Part shown: piece by piece, positions 18,995 through 28,152 of the stretch
Layout of the letters: every line of letters begins with the position of its first letter
Position numbering within the stretch: the first letter of the stretch is position 1
Assembly: GCA_002688925.1 (NCBI GenBank)
Contig: NZEC01000020.1
Location: 1-44,090 of the forward strand
Source of the DNA: an archaeon
GTDB taxonomy: Archaea > Nanobdellota > Nanobdellia > Woesearchaeales > GW2011-AR4
Direction of reading: 5' to 3'
DNA: 44,090 bases
Position numbers and translations under genes: made by a program
Notes under the pieces: model-generated
The model's input: the letters and a program-made list of their open reading frames with translations, nothing else
Told to the model about the DNA's origin: nothing
Databases searched by the model: none

Positions 18995-19051
18995 AACAAA
19001 AGTTAATGTATATCCATTTATAAACGTTATTGAAAAAAGATTAGTGTAAAA

Positions 19052-19223
19052 GTTGGTGCTTGTGCGTAAATTGCCAATGAAGCAAGTCCAAAAAGGTTGC
19101 GCTAAACGACCTGAGCAAAACGCAGTGCTGAAAAATCGAAGATTTTTGGCATGCCGAAAATTGAAAATTTTCCAGCATTTTGCGAAGTTGAGAAGCCATC
19201 TAAGGCCCCGCACAAGCACCAAC
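19052..19223. repeat. MITE-like dispersed element copy A (172 bp, 15-bp perfect TIRs, includes 52-bp internal cassette)
   Basis: GTTGGTGCTTGTGCG … CGCACAAGCACCAAC; near-identical to the reverse complement of copy B at 43959-44078. Confidence 0.93.
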
Positions 19224-19270
19224 GTTAGAAAAACAAAAATTATTAAATACTCATCTTATTAAAAAAGAAC

Positions 19271-20143
19271 ATGTCGAAAATATTAGGTATTGATGAAGCT
19301 GGCAGGGGCCCAGTAATCGGTCCCTTAGTTATGTGTGGAGTATCTGTAAAAGAAGAGGATGAAAAAGAGCTGGTTAAATTAAAAGTCAAAGACTCAAAAT
19401 TACTTACAAAAGAAAAAAGAGAATACATGTTTGATAAGATACAGGACATATCTTACAAATATGAAGTTATTGTTGTAAGCCCGGATGAAGTTGACAAAGC
19501 TGTCAATAATCATGATGGATTAAACCTAAACAGATTAGAAGCGCGAAAATCAGCAGAAATCATTAACCTATTAAATCCAGATAAAGCAATTATAGATGCG
19601 CCCAGCAACAATATAAGCAGTTTCAGGGAATACATATCAAATTATATTAAAAATAAAAAACTGGAATTAATTCTTGAGCACAAGGCAGATATGAAATATC
19701 CTATAGTAAGCGCAGCTTCTATCATAGCAAAAGTTACCCGAGACAGGGAAATAGAAAAAATAAAGAAAAAAATCAAAGTTAATTTCGGCTCCGGCTACAT
19801 GTCTGACCCGAAAACAGTTATTTTCCTGGAAAAATATTTTGAAAAATACCCTAAGATATTCAGGAAAAGCTGGGCGCCTTATAAAAATATTTCAAGCAAA
19901 AAATTCCAGAAAAAATTAGACTTATTTGCTGATTTTATAAATAAAGCGGAGCATAAAAACAAAAACCTAGCCATTAAGCTGAAAAAGCTCGAGGATTTTG
20001 GATATACTTTTATCCCAACATCAGCAGAGCATGAACACGTAAGGATGAAAGGCCCCTGCACAATCACATTATACAAAAGCGGCAAACTGCTAATACAAGG
20101 CAAAGAAGAGCACAAAAAAGCAGTTGAGAAGATATTAAAGTAA
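19271..20143 (+). CDS. rnhB: Ribonuclease HII with C-terminal TBP-like / RNase HIII-type substrate-binding extension
   Basis: GIDEAGRGPVIGPLV, DSKLLT, SAASIIAKVTRD; C-term GYTFIPTSAEHEHVRMKGPCTITLYKSGKLLIQGKE. Confidence 0.92.
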   Translation: MSKILGIDEAGRGPVIGPLVMCGVSVKEEDEKELVKLKVKDSKLLTKEKREYMFDKIQDISYKYEVIVVSPDEVDKAVNNHDGLNLNRLEARKSAEIINLLNPDKAIIDAPSNNISSFREYISNYIKNKKLELILEHKADMKYPIVSAASIIAKVTRDREIEKIKKKIKVNFGSGYMSDPKTVIFLEKYFEKYPKIFRKSWAPYKNISSKKFQKKLDLFADFINKAEHKNKNLAIKLKKLEDFGYTFIPTSAEHEHVRMKGPCTITLYKSGKLLIQGKEEHKKAVEKILK

Positions 20144-20191
20144 TCAAAAGAACATAAAATTTAAATACTAATCATTATTGTACAGTGAAAA

Positions 20192-20668
20192 ATGACATCG
20201 AAAACATATGATGATGGTCTGGGAAAATTCCTAGAAGAAATGATGAATAAAAAAATCCCATCAATCGAAGTTTGGAGTAATGAATTGTCCGAAGAATTGC
20301 CTAAATACTTTAAAGGATATAAAGATTTGGAAAAGACCTGTGAACTAATTGCTGGGGTGCAAAAAAAATATGAAAAGCTTGAAGATCCAGAAAAAGCCAA
20401 TAGGGCAATTAAGATCCACGAGATATCAAATGGGCTATACCTAAGCCCGGAATATTGCGATAAAAATGGAAAAAAGTATGCAGAAAGATTAAATGCTGCC
20501 AGTGGAGATGCTATGCTTAATGAAGTAGATGAAGGTGATTTTATTGGTAATAAACAGGTCTTGTTCAAAGAAACTTTTGGACTTGGTGGGTTATTTGATA
20601 AAATTCATAAAAATCTGCCAATAAAGGGCTTTCGACCGTCAGATTATCCCTCTTGTCAGAAAAAGTGA
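20192..20668 (+). CDS. Hypothetical protein
   Basis: 158 aa ORF with TATA-like sequence upstream; no family recognised. Confidence 0.6.
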   Translation: MTSKTYDDGLGKFLEEMMNKKIPSIEVWSNELSEELPKYFKGYKDLEKTCELIAGVQKKYEKLEDPEKANRAIKIHEISNGLYLSPEYCDKNGKKYAERLNAASGDAMLNEVDEGDFIGNKQVLFKETFGLGGLFDKIHKNLPIKGFRPSDYPSCQKK

Positions 20669-20730
20669 AACAAATTACGATTTTTTTTTCAATAACATTT
20701 ATAAATGAAACATCCTTCCCATGTTCTATC

Positions 20731-20808
20731 AAGAGATAAGCTGGTAGTAAAGCTAATAAGGCTTCTTTTGCTCGCTTATACTGGAGACAAATAATTCTTT
20801 TTGTTTCC
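20731..20808 (+). ncRNA. Candidate structured RNA
   Basis: ATAAGC(20736-20741)/GCTTAT(20774-20779) enclosing AAGC/GCTT, then GGAGACAAA/TTTGTTTCC hairpin; TATA-like tttataaa just upstream; intergenic. Confidence 0.35.
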
Positions 20809-20876
20809 GTAATAAAATACAGTATTTGTAATAAAAATTAAGATAAAAAACAATAAAAAAACTAATTAACACTAAA

Positions 20877-21332
20877 ATGGCACGAATGCATTCAAGGAAG
20901 CATGGAAAAAGCGGCTCCAAAAAACTGATTAAGAAATCATTACCGACATGGCTTAGCTACAAGCCGATGGAAGTAGAGATTTTAATAGCTAAGCTGGCTA
21001 AAGAAGGCAAAACTTCATCAGAAATAGGGACAATCCTGAGAGACACATACGGAGTTCCGGACATAAGGCTGCTCTGCAAGAAAAAAATTTCAGACATACT
21101 GAAAGAAAAGAAGGCAGCTCCTGAGATTCCTGATGACCTGATTTCTTTAATAAGAAGGTCTGTGGCAATAAGAAAGCATCTGGAAGCAAACCACAAGGAC
21201 GAAACAGCAAAACGAGGCCTTATTCTGACAGAATCCAAAATCAAGAGGCTGACAAAATATTATAAGGAAGCAGGAAAGCTGGAATCAGGATGGAAATTCG
21301 ATCCTCAAAGAGCAGGATTCTTCATGAAGTAA
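20877..21332 (+). CDS. rps15: Ribosomal protein S15 (uS15)
   Basis: ARMHSRKHGKSGSKK…GLILTESKIKRLTKYYKEAGKL. Confidence 0.96.
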   Translation: MARMHSRKHGKSGSKKLIKKSLPTWLSYKPMEVEILIAKLAKEGKTSSEIGTILRDTYGVPDIRLLCKKKISDILKEKKAAPEIPDDLISLIRRSVAIRKHLEANHKDETAKRGLILTESKIKRLTKYYKEAGKLESGWKFDPQRAGFFMK

Positions 21333-21360
21333 ATTCTTTTTAATTTTTTTAAAATTATTA

Positions 21361-22443
21361 TCAATCACTTCTCATAACTATATAATCAGCAAAATCATTG
21401 AAAAACTTATATCCTTGCTCATTTAAATCCGATTTATTCAGGTATTTTTTGGCTTCCATGATTTTTTTATTTGCATATTTTTGGACATAATCCAAGGCCC
21501 CTGTATCTTTTATTACGCTAATGCACCCTTTAATCTCAGATTCTGTTGCCTTGTTATTTCCTAAAACCTTAGAAAGAAATTTTTTCTGTGATTCATTGCT
21601 GTTTTGCAGCGCTTTTATAATGATTAATGTACTGTTGCCCTTCCTTAGGTCTGTTCCATGAACCCTTCCTTTATTCATTTTTTCGCTCAAATCCATAATA
21701 TCATCATGCAGCTGAAAAGCAAGCGCAATAGAATTAGCATATTTTTCCAAATTTTCCAGCTGATAAGGTTTTGCATTATTCAATACAGCCCCAAACATTA
21801 TTGAGGCAGAAAGCAATGAAGCTGTCTTATTCATGGCTGCAGCAATATAGTCTTCTTCACTTAATTCTTTCCTGAAAGAAAGCATCAAATCAAAACTCTG
21901 ACCTTCATTTATTTTTTGATAAGCATCATTGAAAATTTTAAGTGATTTGTTTTTTAGATTTCCATCTAATTTCGATTTAATAACGCAGTAATTTGACAAA
22001 GAATACAAAATATTCCCCTGTATTATTGCCATTGACACACTAAACCTCTTTGAAAAGCTGTCAAATAAAGGGCCTTTGTATTTTTTATCTGTAAAGTTTT
22101 TTTTGAAGTAAGACTCAAAAAGCTTGTGCATTGCAGGCTTATTTCTCCTTAATGAATCCTCATCCATAATATCATCATGTATTAAAGAAGATGCATGAAA
22201 AAGTTCCGGAGTTATAGCAAGAGGATAGATTTTTTCCTCATCAGAGTCATTAATTGACTTATACGCCATTATAGCTGCTATTGGCCTCATTCTCTTTCCC
22301 GGTCTGAGTGTAAATTCCTTAAGGTAGCTATAGCATGCTTTCAGAAACTCATCTTTTGTTTTCTTTATTTCATCTTCAAAAAGCTTATTCAACTCTTTAT
22401 CTACAATGATGTTGTATTTTTTTAATGTGTTATTAAAATTCAT
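21361..22443 (-). CDS. Polyprenyl synthetase (geranylgeranyl/farnesyl diphosphate synthase)
   Basis: Two Asp-rich motifs LIHDDIMDED and FQLHDDIMDL; RPGKRMRP. Confidence 0.95.
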   Translation of the reverse strand: MNFNNTLKKYNIIVDKELNKLFEDEIKKTKDEFLKACYSYLKEFTLRPGKRMRPIAAIMAYKSINDSDEEKIYPLAITPELFHASSLIHDDIMDEDSLRRNKPAMHKLFESYFKKNFTDKKYKGPLFDSFSKRFSVSMAIIQGNILYSLSNYCVIKSKLDGNLKNKSLKIFNDAYQKINEGQSFDLMLSFRKELSEEDYIAAAMNKTASLLSASIMFGAVLNNAKPYQLENLEKYANSIALAFQLHDDIMDLSEKMNKGRVHGTDLRKGNSTLIIIKALQNSNESQKKFLSKVLGNNKATESEIKGCISVIKDTGALDYVQKYANKKIMEAKKYLNKSDLNEQGYKFFNDFADYIVMRSD

Positions 22444-22452
22444 TTTAAGTTT

Positions 22453-23379
22453 TTATCTGTTATCTCTCACCTGCCTTATCCTATCAACAACCTCGTCAAT
22501 TGTAATATCTGGGGTAGATGCTCCTGCAGTTATGCCAATATGCTCTTTATTTAAAACCCATTCTTTTTTTAATTGATCAGCAAGCTGTATGAAATGAGTT
22601 TCTACATTCAGGGTTTTGCATTTTGCAGCCAGCTCCTTGCTGTTGCTTGAGTTTTTCCCTCCGATAACAATCATCACATCTGCCTTCTTGGCAATATCCT
22701 CTGTATCTGCCTGCCTTTGTTTTGTCGGATTACAAATTGTATCCACAAAAACAAAATTTTTTGAAAGCCTGTTGAGGCTTAAGTGAATTTTTTCAAAATT
22801 TTTCTCTGACAGGCTATTGATATTATCTATCAGCTCTTTATACCCTGGAACAGACATTGTGGTCTGGGATATTACAGCCACTTTCTTGAAATTATTTTTT
22901 TTAATATATTCCACAACAGAAGCAGCATCTTTTGGGCTCTCAACAATAAATGTATCTTCGCCTTTTATGTAATAGCTTGTGCCAACAGCTTCAGGGTGGT
23001 TTTTTTTCCCAAACAATATGACTTCGTAGCCGTTATTCTTTAATTTAACAGCTACTTTATGCACTAAAGTTACTAAAGGACAAGTCGCATCATTGAGGTT
23101 TTTCCCTTTTACTATTGACTTTTCCTGCAGTTTCTGGTAGGTTGTTTTTGGCTCTCCATGAGCTCTTAATACAGTTACGGAATTTTGAGGTATATCATCA
23201 ATTTTGTCTGCAAATTCTATCCCTTTTTTCTCCAAATCCTCGATTACCTTTTCATTATGCACAAGCTGCCCATAGACATAAACCTTGCCATTATTTTCCG
23301 ATGCAGTCTCCTCAGCAATTTCTATTGCGTGCTTAACGCCAAAACAGAAGCCGGCATGCTTTGCAATTAAAATTTCCAT
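22453..23379 (-). CDS. ispH: 4-hydroxy-3-methylbut-2-enyl diphosphate reductase (IspH/LytB)
   Basis: AGFCFGVKHAIEIA, DATCPLV, VDTICNPTKQRQ, GGKNSSNSKEL. Confidence 0.97.
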   Translation of the reverse strand: MEILIAKHAGFCFGVKHAIEIAEETASENNGKVYVYGQLVHNEKVIEDLEKKGIEFADKIDDIPQNSVTVLRAHGEPKTTYQKLQEKSIVKGKNLNDATCPLVTLVHKVAVKLKNNGYEVILFGKKNHPEAVGTSYYIKGEDTFIVESPKDAASVVEYIKKNNFKKVAVISQTTMSVPGYKELIDNINSLSEKNFEKIHLSLNRLSKNFVFVDTICNPTKQRQADTEDIAKKADVMIVIGGKNSSNSKELAAKCKTLNVETHFIQLADQLKKEWVLNKEHIGITAGASTPDITIDEVVDRIRQVRDNR

Positions 23380-23402
23380 GCTTTTTGGGTATTGTTTTCA
23401 GT

Positions 23403-24266
23403 TTAAAAAGTTTTAGTAAGAAATACAAAAGGATACTCATCTTTGATTTTATAATAAGCCCCTCTTGCTTCATATATGCTATTGAAAATCCCAAAAACCG
23501 TAGGGCCAGAACCGGATACCATAGAACTTAGCGCTCCATTTTTTTTTAAATCTGATTTTATGTCATTTATTATCTTGTGCTTTTTTTCCACTATCCGGGA
23601 AAAATCATTATGAATATTTTCAGATATTTTTTTTATGTCTTTTTTCCGCATAGACTTAACCAATTCCTTTATGTTTTTAGCCTTATTATTAATCTTTGAC
23701 TTTTTTTTATTTTTGTCAAATTCTTTATAAGCCCATGCTGTCGATATATTAATGCCCGGATTAACTAAAACAACATTAAGGGATTTATTTTTCAATGGCT
23801 TTATTTTATTTCCAATCCCCATTATAATTGAACTTTTCCCGGAAATAAAGAAAGGCACATCAGAGCCGATTTCCATAGCCAGATTTAATAGTCTTTTTTG
23901 GTTAAGTTTAAGCTTCCATAATTTATTCAATGCAATTAAAGTAGCTGCTGCATTTGAGCTTCCCCCCCCTAGACCTGCAGCAAGAGGAATGTTTTTAGTG
24001 ATATTTATCTTTATGCCGGAATTAATGTCAAATTTATTCTTTAAGAGAAGCGCCGCCCTATATGAAAGATTATCCTCATTTTCCAAACCTTTATTGCTGC
24101 TTTCAATAATTATGCTATTATCATCAATTTTTTCAAAAGAAATATCATCATGTAGCTTTATCGGGAGCATTAAAGATTCTATATTATGATAATTGTTTTT
24201 CAGCCTTTTTCCGATTTTCAGATACAGGTTTATTTTCGCGTATGATTTGACAAGCATGATTTTCAA
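23403..24266 (-). CDS. ispE: 4-diphosphocytidyl-2-C-methyl-D-erythritol kinase (IspE)
   Basis: SYAKINLYLKIGKR, NIPLAAGLGGGSSNAAATL, GSDVPFF, VSGSGPTVFGIF. Confidence 0.96.
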   Translation of the reverse strand: MKIMLVKSYAKINLYLKIGKRLKNNYHNIESLMLPIKLHDDISFEKIDDNSIIIESSNKGLENEDNLSYRAALLLKNKFDINSGIKINITKNIPLAAGLGGGSSNAAATLIALNKLWKLKLNQKRLLNLAMEIGSDVPFFISGKSSIIMGIGNKIKPLKNKSLNVVLVNPGINISTAWAYKEFDKNKKKSKINNKAKNIKELVKSMRKKDIKKISENIHNDFSRIVEKKHKIINDIKSDLKKNGALSSMVSGSGPTVFGIFNSIYEARGAYYKIKDEYPFVFLTKTF

Positions 24267-24282
24267 ATAATGTTTTTATATA

Positions 24283-25434
24283 TTAATGTTGCTGATTTAA
24301 TACAACCGCAACAAAACACTGCATGCCATTTCCTTTCCCAAACTCTGTAAGCTCTTCTCCGGAAGTTGCTGCAATGCCAATATTCTCTTTTTTTATCTTC
24401 AGGATTTTTGAAAGCGCATTTTTAATATTATCCAGATGCTCATCAATTCTTGGATTTTTTCCTTCCAGCATCACAGCTATATTCTTTATCTTATAATTCT
24501 TCTCAATTACCTTGTCAAGCATGAATTCAACATATTTTTTGCTGTCTGTAATCCCATCCTTGCACATTTTATCAGCATAAAATCCTAATGATTTCATGCC
24601 AATTGCTGTGCTTAGGGCATTAAACAAGGCATGCAGTAAAACATCTCCATCCGAATTTGCATCAAACCCATTTTTATCTGAAATCTTAACAGAGCCTATA
24701 ACTAATGCCTTTTTATCTGTAAACTTATGGCTGTCCTGGCCAATCCCAATCCTGGAAGCGTTAATGAGCTTGTTCGCATAGGCCAAATCATGCTGGTCTG
24801 TGATTTTAATATTTTCCCTCGAGCAGTAAACAACCTTTACTTGACCGTTCATCCTTTCAACTAAGCTTGCGTCATCAGTCCCATAGAACTTATTCCTGTA
24901 AGCTATCTCAAATGCCCTTTTTGCCAGAAAATATTTCATTGTTTGTGGGGTTTGCACCTGCCATAATAATCTCCTATCAATTGTCTGCTTTACAATACCA
25001 TCCTCCACAACTTTTATCGTATCTTTTGCAGGAAAGCCAACAACAGCCGCCCCGTATTTCTTAGCAGCCTTGATAGAATTGTTAATAGTACCTTCATCCA
25101 CAAACGGATTAGCAGCATTATGTATTATTATAATATCATCATTACCTGCTTTATCTATCGCCTTTATCCCATTATACACAGAATCCTGCCTCTCAACCCC
25201 CCCTTCCACAATCTTCTTGACTTTAGTGAATTTATTTACCTTTACAATAGTTTCAAATGCTTTTTTATCTTCAGGATTGACAACTAGGATAATATTATTG
25301 ACATTTTTGCAATCCTGAAACTTCTTGATTGTATGATAAATTATGGGCTCCTTATTCAGCAAAAGAAAAAGCTTGTTTATCCTTTTCTTCATCCTTTTCC
25401 CTTTCCCGCCTGCTACAATGATTGCTGTGTTCAT
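24283..25434 (-). CDS. ispDF: Bifunctional IspD-IspF (MEP cytidylyltransferase / MEcPP synthase)
   Basis: IspD: AIIVAGGKGKRM, GGVERQDSVYNGI, QTPQTM; IspF: RIGIGQDSHKF, NSDGDVLLHALFNAL, single ORF. Confidence 0.93.
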   Translation of the reverse strand: MNTAIIVAGGKGKRMKKRINKLFLLLNKEPIIYHTIKKFQDCKNVNNIILVVNPEDKKAFETIVKVNKFTKVKKIVEGGVERQDSVYNGIKAIDKAGNDDIIIIHNAANPFVDEGTINNSIKAAKKYGAAVVGFPAKDTIKVVEDGIVKQTIDRRLLWQVQTPQTMKYFLAKRAFEIAYRNKFYGTDDASLVERMNGQVKVVYCSRENIKITDQHDLAYANKLINASRIGIGQDSHKFTDKKALVIGSVKISDKNGFDANSDGDVLLHALFNALSTAIGMKSLGFYADKMCKDGITDSKKYVEFMLDKVIEKNYKIKNIAVMLEGKNPRIDEHLDNIKNALSKILKIKKENIGIAATSGEELTEFGKGNGMQCFVAVVLNQQH

Positions 25435-26576
25435 AATTTATCAATCTCTTTTTTTGTATTTTCTTTTGTGTCTTTATCAATTTTTAATATTGTGTTTAAA
25501 TCTGGATTATTGATTATTTTATGGCTGTCCATTGATTCTTTTATTATTCTGGGAATGTCCATAAATTTAATTTTATTATTTAAAAATGCTTCAACAGCAA
25601 TCTCATTTGCAGCATTTAATACAGCAGGCATTGTCCCACCTAAATTCCCGGCATCATAAGCATATCTAAGGCATGAAAACAAATCAAGATTCGGCTCTTC
25701 AAAGCTTAAATTTTTCACTTCCAGAAGATTTAATTTTTTCATATTCAATTTAAGCCTTTTCGGATAGCTTAATGCATACTGTATCGGAAGCTTCATACTT
25801 GGAAGCCCAAGCTGCGCAATGACAGAATTGTCCTTAAACTCAACTAAAGAGTGTATTATACTTTGAGGATGCACCACAACCTCGATTTTATCATATTTAA
25901 TTCCATAAAGCCAGTGCGCTTCTATAACTTCAAATCCCTTGTTCATTAAAGTTGCAGAATCAATGGTAATCTTATTTCCCATGTTCCATGTCGGATGGTT
26001 TAAAGCATCTTTAGCCGTTACATTTTCCATCTGTTCTTTAGAATTACTCTTAAAAGGACCACCTGAAGCTGTTATTATTATCTTATTTACATCAATAATA
26101 TCCTCCCCATTAACGCACTGGAAAATAGCACTATGCTCAGAATCAATAGGCATCAAATCAGCATTATTCTTCTTAACTTCTTCCATCACAACAGAACCTG
26201 CTGTAACCAGTGTTTCTTTATTAGCCAGTGCAATATTTTTCCCTTTTCTTATCGCTTCAACTGTCGGCCTTACCCCTATTGAGCCAACTAAAGAATTGAC
26301 AACAGTATCCGCATTATCTAATACAGATATTCTTACAACCCCTTCAATTCCGGAATAAACCTCAATATTTACCTGCTCTTTCAGTAAATCAGCCTTTTCC
26401 TTATCCATAATCGCAACTGCTTCAGGCTTAAACTCATCAATCTGCTTTTTCAATAAATCAATGTTAGTATTAGCCGTTAATCCTGCTACTTTAAACTCAT
26501 TAGGATTATTTTTAACTATTTCCAGAGTTTGAGTTCCAATGCTTCCAGTAGATCCTAATATGGATAATGTTTTCAT
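25431..26576 (-). CDS. dxr: 1-deoxy-D-xylulose 5-phosphate reductoisomerase
   Basis: SILGSTGSIGTQTLEIV, ANKETLVTAG, PIDSEHSAIFQC, ITASGGPF, NMGNKITIDSATLMNKG; start trimmed to MKTLSILG. Confidence 0.97.
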   Translation of the reverse strand: MKTLSILGSTGSIGTQTLEIVKNNPNEFKVAGLTANTNIDLLKKQIDEFKPEAVAIMDKEKADLLKEQVNIEVYSGIEGVVRISVLDNADTVVNSLVGSIGVRPTVEAIRKGKNIALANKETLVTAGSVVMEEVKKNNADLMPIDSEHSAIFQCVNGEDIIDVNKIIITASGGPFKSNSKEQMENVTAKDALNHPTWNMGNKITIDSATLMNKGFEVIEAHWLYGIKYDKIEVVVHPQSIIHSLVEFKDNSVIAQLGLPSMKLPIQYALSYPKRLKLNMKKLNLLEVKNLSFEEPNLDLFSCLRYAYDAGNLGGTMPAVLNAANEIAVEAFLNNKIKFMDIPRIIKESMDSHKIINNPDLNTILKIDKDTKENTKKEIDKL

Positions 26577-26684
26577 TTTTTTATTATATACCACCCCAAA
26601 ATTGAACAAGAATAAAAACCCATTTATAACTTTTTGCAATGGAAAACAATTAACTTTATAAAACAAAATTCCATACCCTAGCCC

Positions 26685-28040
26685 ATGGTACTGGATAAGC
26701 TAGGCAGCTCGTTAAAGGGAACTTTACAGAAAATAGCAAAATCAATTTTTGTAGATGATAAGCTGATAAATGAGCTGATTAAGGACATACAAAGGGCTTT
26801 GCTTCAATCTGATATGAATGTAAAGCTGGTTTTTGATTTAACATCTAAGATTAAGGAAAGGATAAAAAAAGAAAAAGCCCTCTCAGGACTGACAAAAAAA
26901 GAGCAGCTTGTCAATATTGTCTATGAAGAACTTGTCATTTTTCTGGGAAAAGAGCAGCACAAGATAGAAATCACGAAAAAACCCTTCAAAATCATGCTTG
27001 TTGGATTGTTTGGAAGTGGAAAGACAACAAGCGCAGGAAAGCTTGCAAAATACTTTACAAAAAGAGGCAATAAAGTCGCATTAGTTGGATTGGATGTGCA
27101 TAGGCCTGCTGCTATGACCCAATTAGAGCAGGTTTCCAAACAGGCTAATACTCCCTGTTTCATAAACAAAAAAGAAAAAAATCCAATAAGGATATACAAT
27201 GAATTCAAAAATGAGCTTAAAAAGTTCGATGTAATAATCATTGATACATCAGGAAGAGACGCACTATCAAAAGATTTGATCCAGGAAATAGAATCCCTTA
27301 ACAAGGAAATAAAGCCGCATGAGAATTTGCTTGTCATTTCTGCAGATATAGGCCAAGCAGCGGAAAAACAAGCTACCCAATTTCATAAAAGCTGCAATAT
27401 TACTGGGGTTATTGTTTCTAAAATGGATGGGACTGCCAGAGGAGGAGGCGCTTTAACTGCATGCGCTGTTTCCAAAGCTCCAATTAAATTTATTGGTGTT
27501 GGAGAAAAAATAGATGATTTAGAGCATTTTAATCCACAGGGCTTTGTTGGAAGATTATTAGGGATGGGAGACTTAGAAGCCTTGCTGGAAAAGGCAAAAC
27601 ATGCCATTAAGGCAGAAGATGCTGAGGATTTAGGAAAAAAATTCCTTAAAGGGGAATTTAATCTAATAGATTTGTATGAGCAAATGGCTGCCATGAAGAA
27701 AATGGGATCATTAAAGAAAATAGTTGAGATGGTGCCTGGTTTTTCATCATTGCAACTTCCAAAAGAGATGCTTGATGTTCAGGAAGAAAAGCTGGAAAAA
27801 TGGAAAATCGCTATGCTAAGCATGACAAAAGAAGAGCTGGAAAATCCTGATGAGATTACAAGCGCAAGAATAGACAGGATAAGCAAAGGCTCTGCAATGC
27901 CAACATCTGTTATCAGGGAACTGATAAAACAATACAGGCAAAGCAAAAAAGTTGTTAAGATGTTTAAAGGCAGCAAAGGAGACATGAGCAAGATGATGAA
28001 AAAGTTCGGCGGAAAGCTTCCAGGAAATTTTAAGATGTAA
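26685..28040 (+). CDS. srp54: Signal recognition particle protein SRP54
   Basis: GLFGSGKTTSAGKLA, DTSGRDA, KMDGTARGGGAL, M-domain. Confidence 0.97.
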   Translation: MVLDKLGSSLKGTLQKIAKSIFVDDKLINELIKDIQRALLQSDMNVKLVFDLTSKIKERIKKEKALSGLTKKEQLVNIVYEELVIFLGKEQHKIEITKKPFKIMLVGLFGSGKTTSAGKLAKYFTKRGNKVALVGLDVHRPAAMTQLEQVSKQANTPCFINKKEKNPIRIYNEFKNELKKFDVIIIDTSGRDALSKDLIQEIESLNKEIKPHENLLVISADIGQAAEKQATQFHKSCNITGVIVSKMDGTARGGGALTACAVSKAPIKFIGVGEKIDDLEHFNPQGFVGRLLGMGDLEALLEKAKHAIKAEDAEDLGKKFLKGEFNLIDLYEQMAAMKKMGSLKKIVEMVPGFSSLQLPKEMLDVQEEKLEKWKIAMLSMTKEELENPDEITSARIDRISKGSAMPTSVIRELIKQYRQSKKVVKMFKGSKGDMSKMMKKFGGKLPGNFKM

Positions 28041-28152
28041 TTTTTATTGAAAATTTATTCTTATTTATTGCAGTCAGGATTATTATGATTAAAACCGAAA
28101 TATTTATATAAAAATCATATTAGTTTAACATATAAAAAAGAGGTAGATAGAC

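Noticed and set aside
18995-19222. N-terminal extension of the ferredoxin ORF and the 69-aa ORF at 19053
   Set aside because: Both are translations of the dispersed repeat; the true ferredoxin start is MAKLHIEYN at 18994
21361-26576. Possible bacterial contamination or chimeric contig explaining the MEP genes
   Set aside because: Genes are interleaved with clearly archaeal genes on both sides with similar AT-rich style and spacing, and IspG recurs separately between archaeal genes; long-read support would still be needed to exclude it fully
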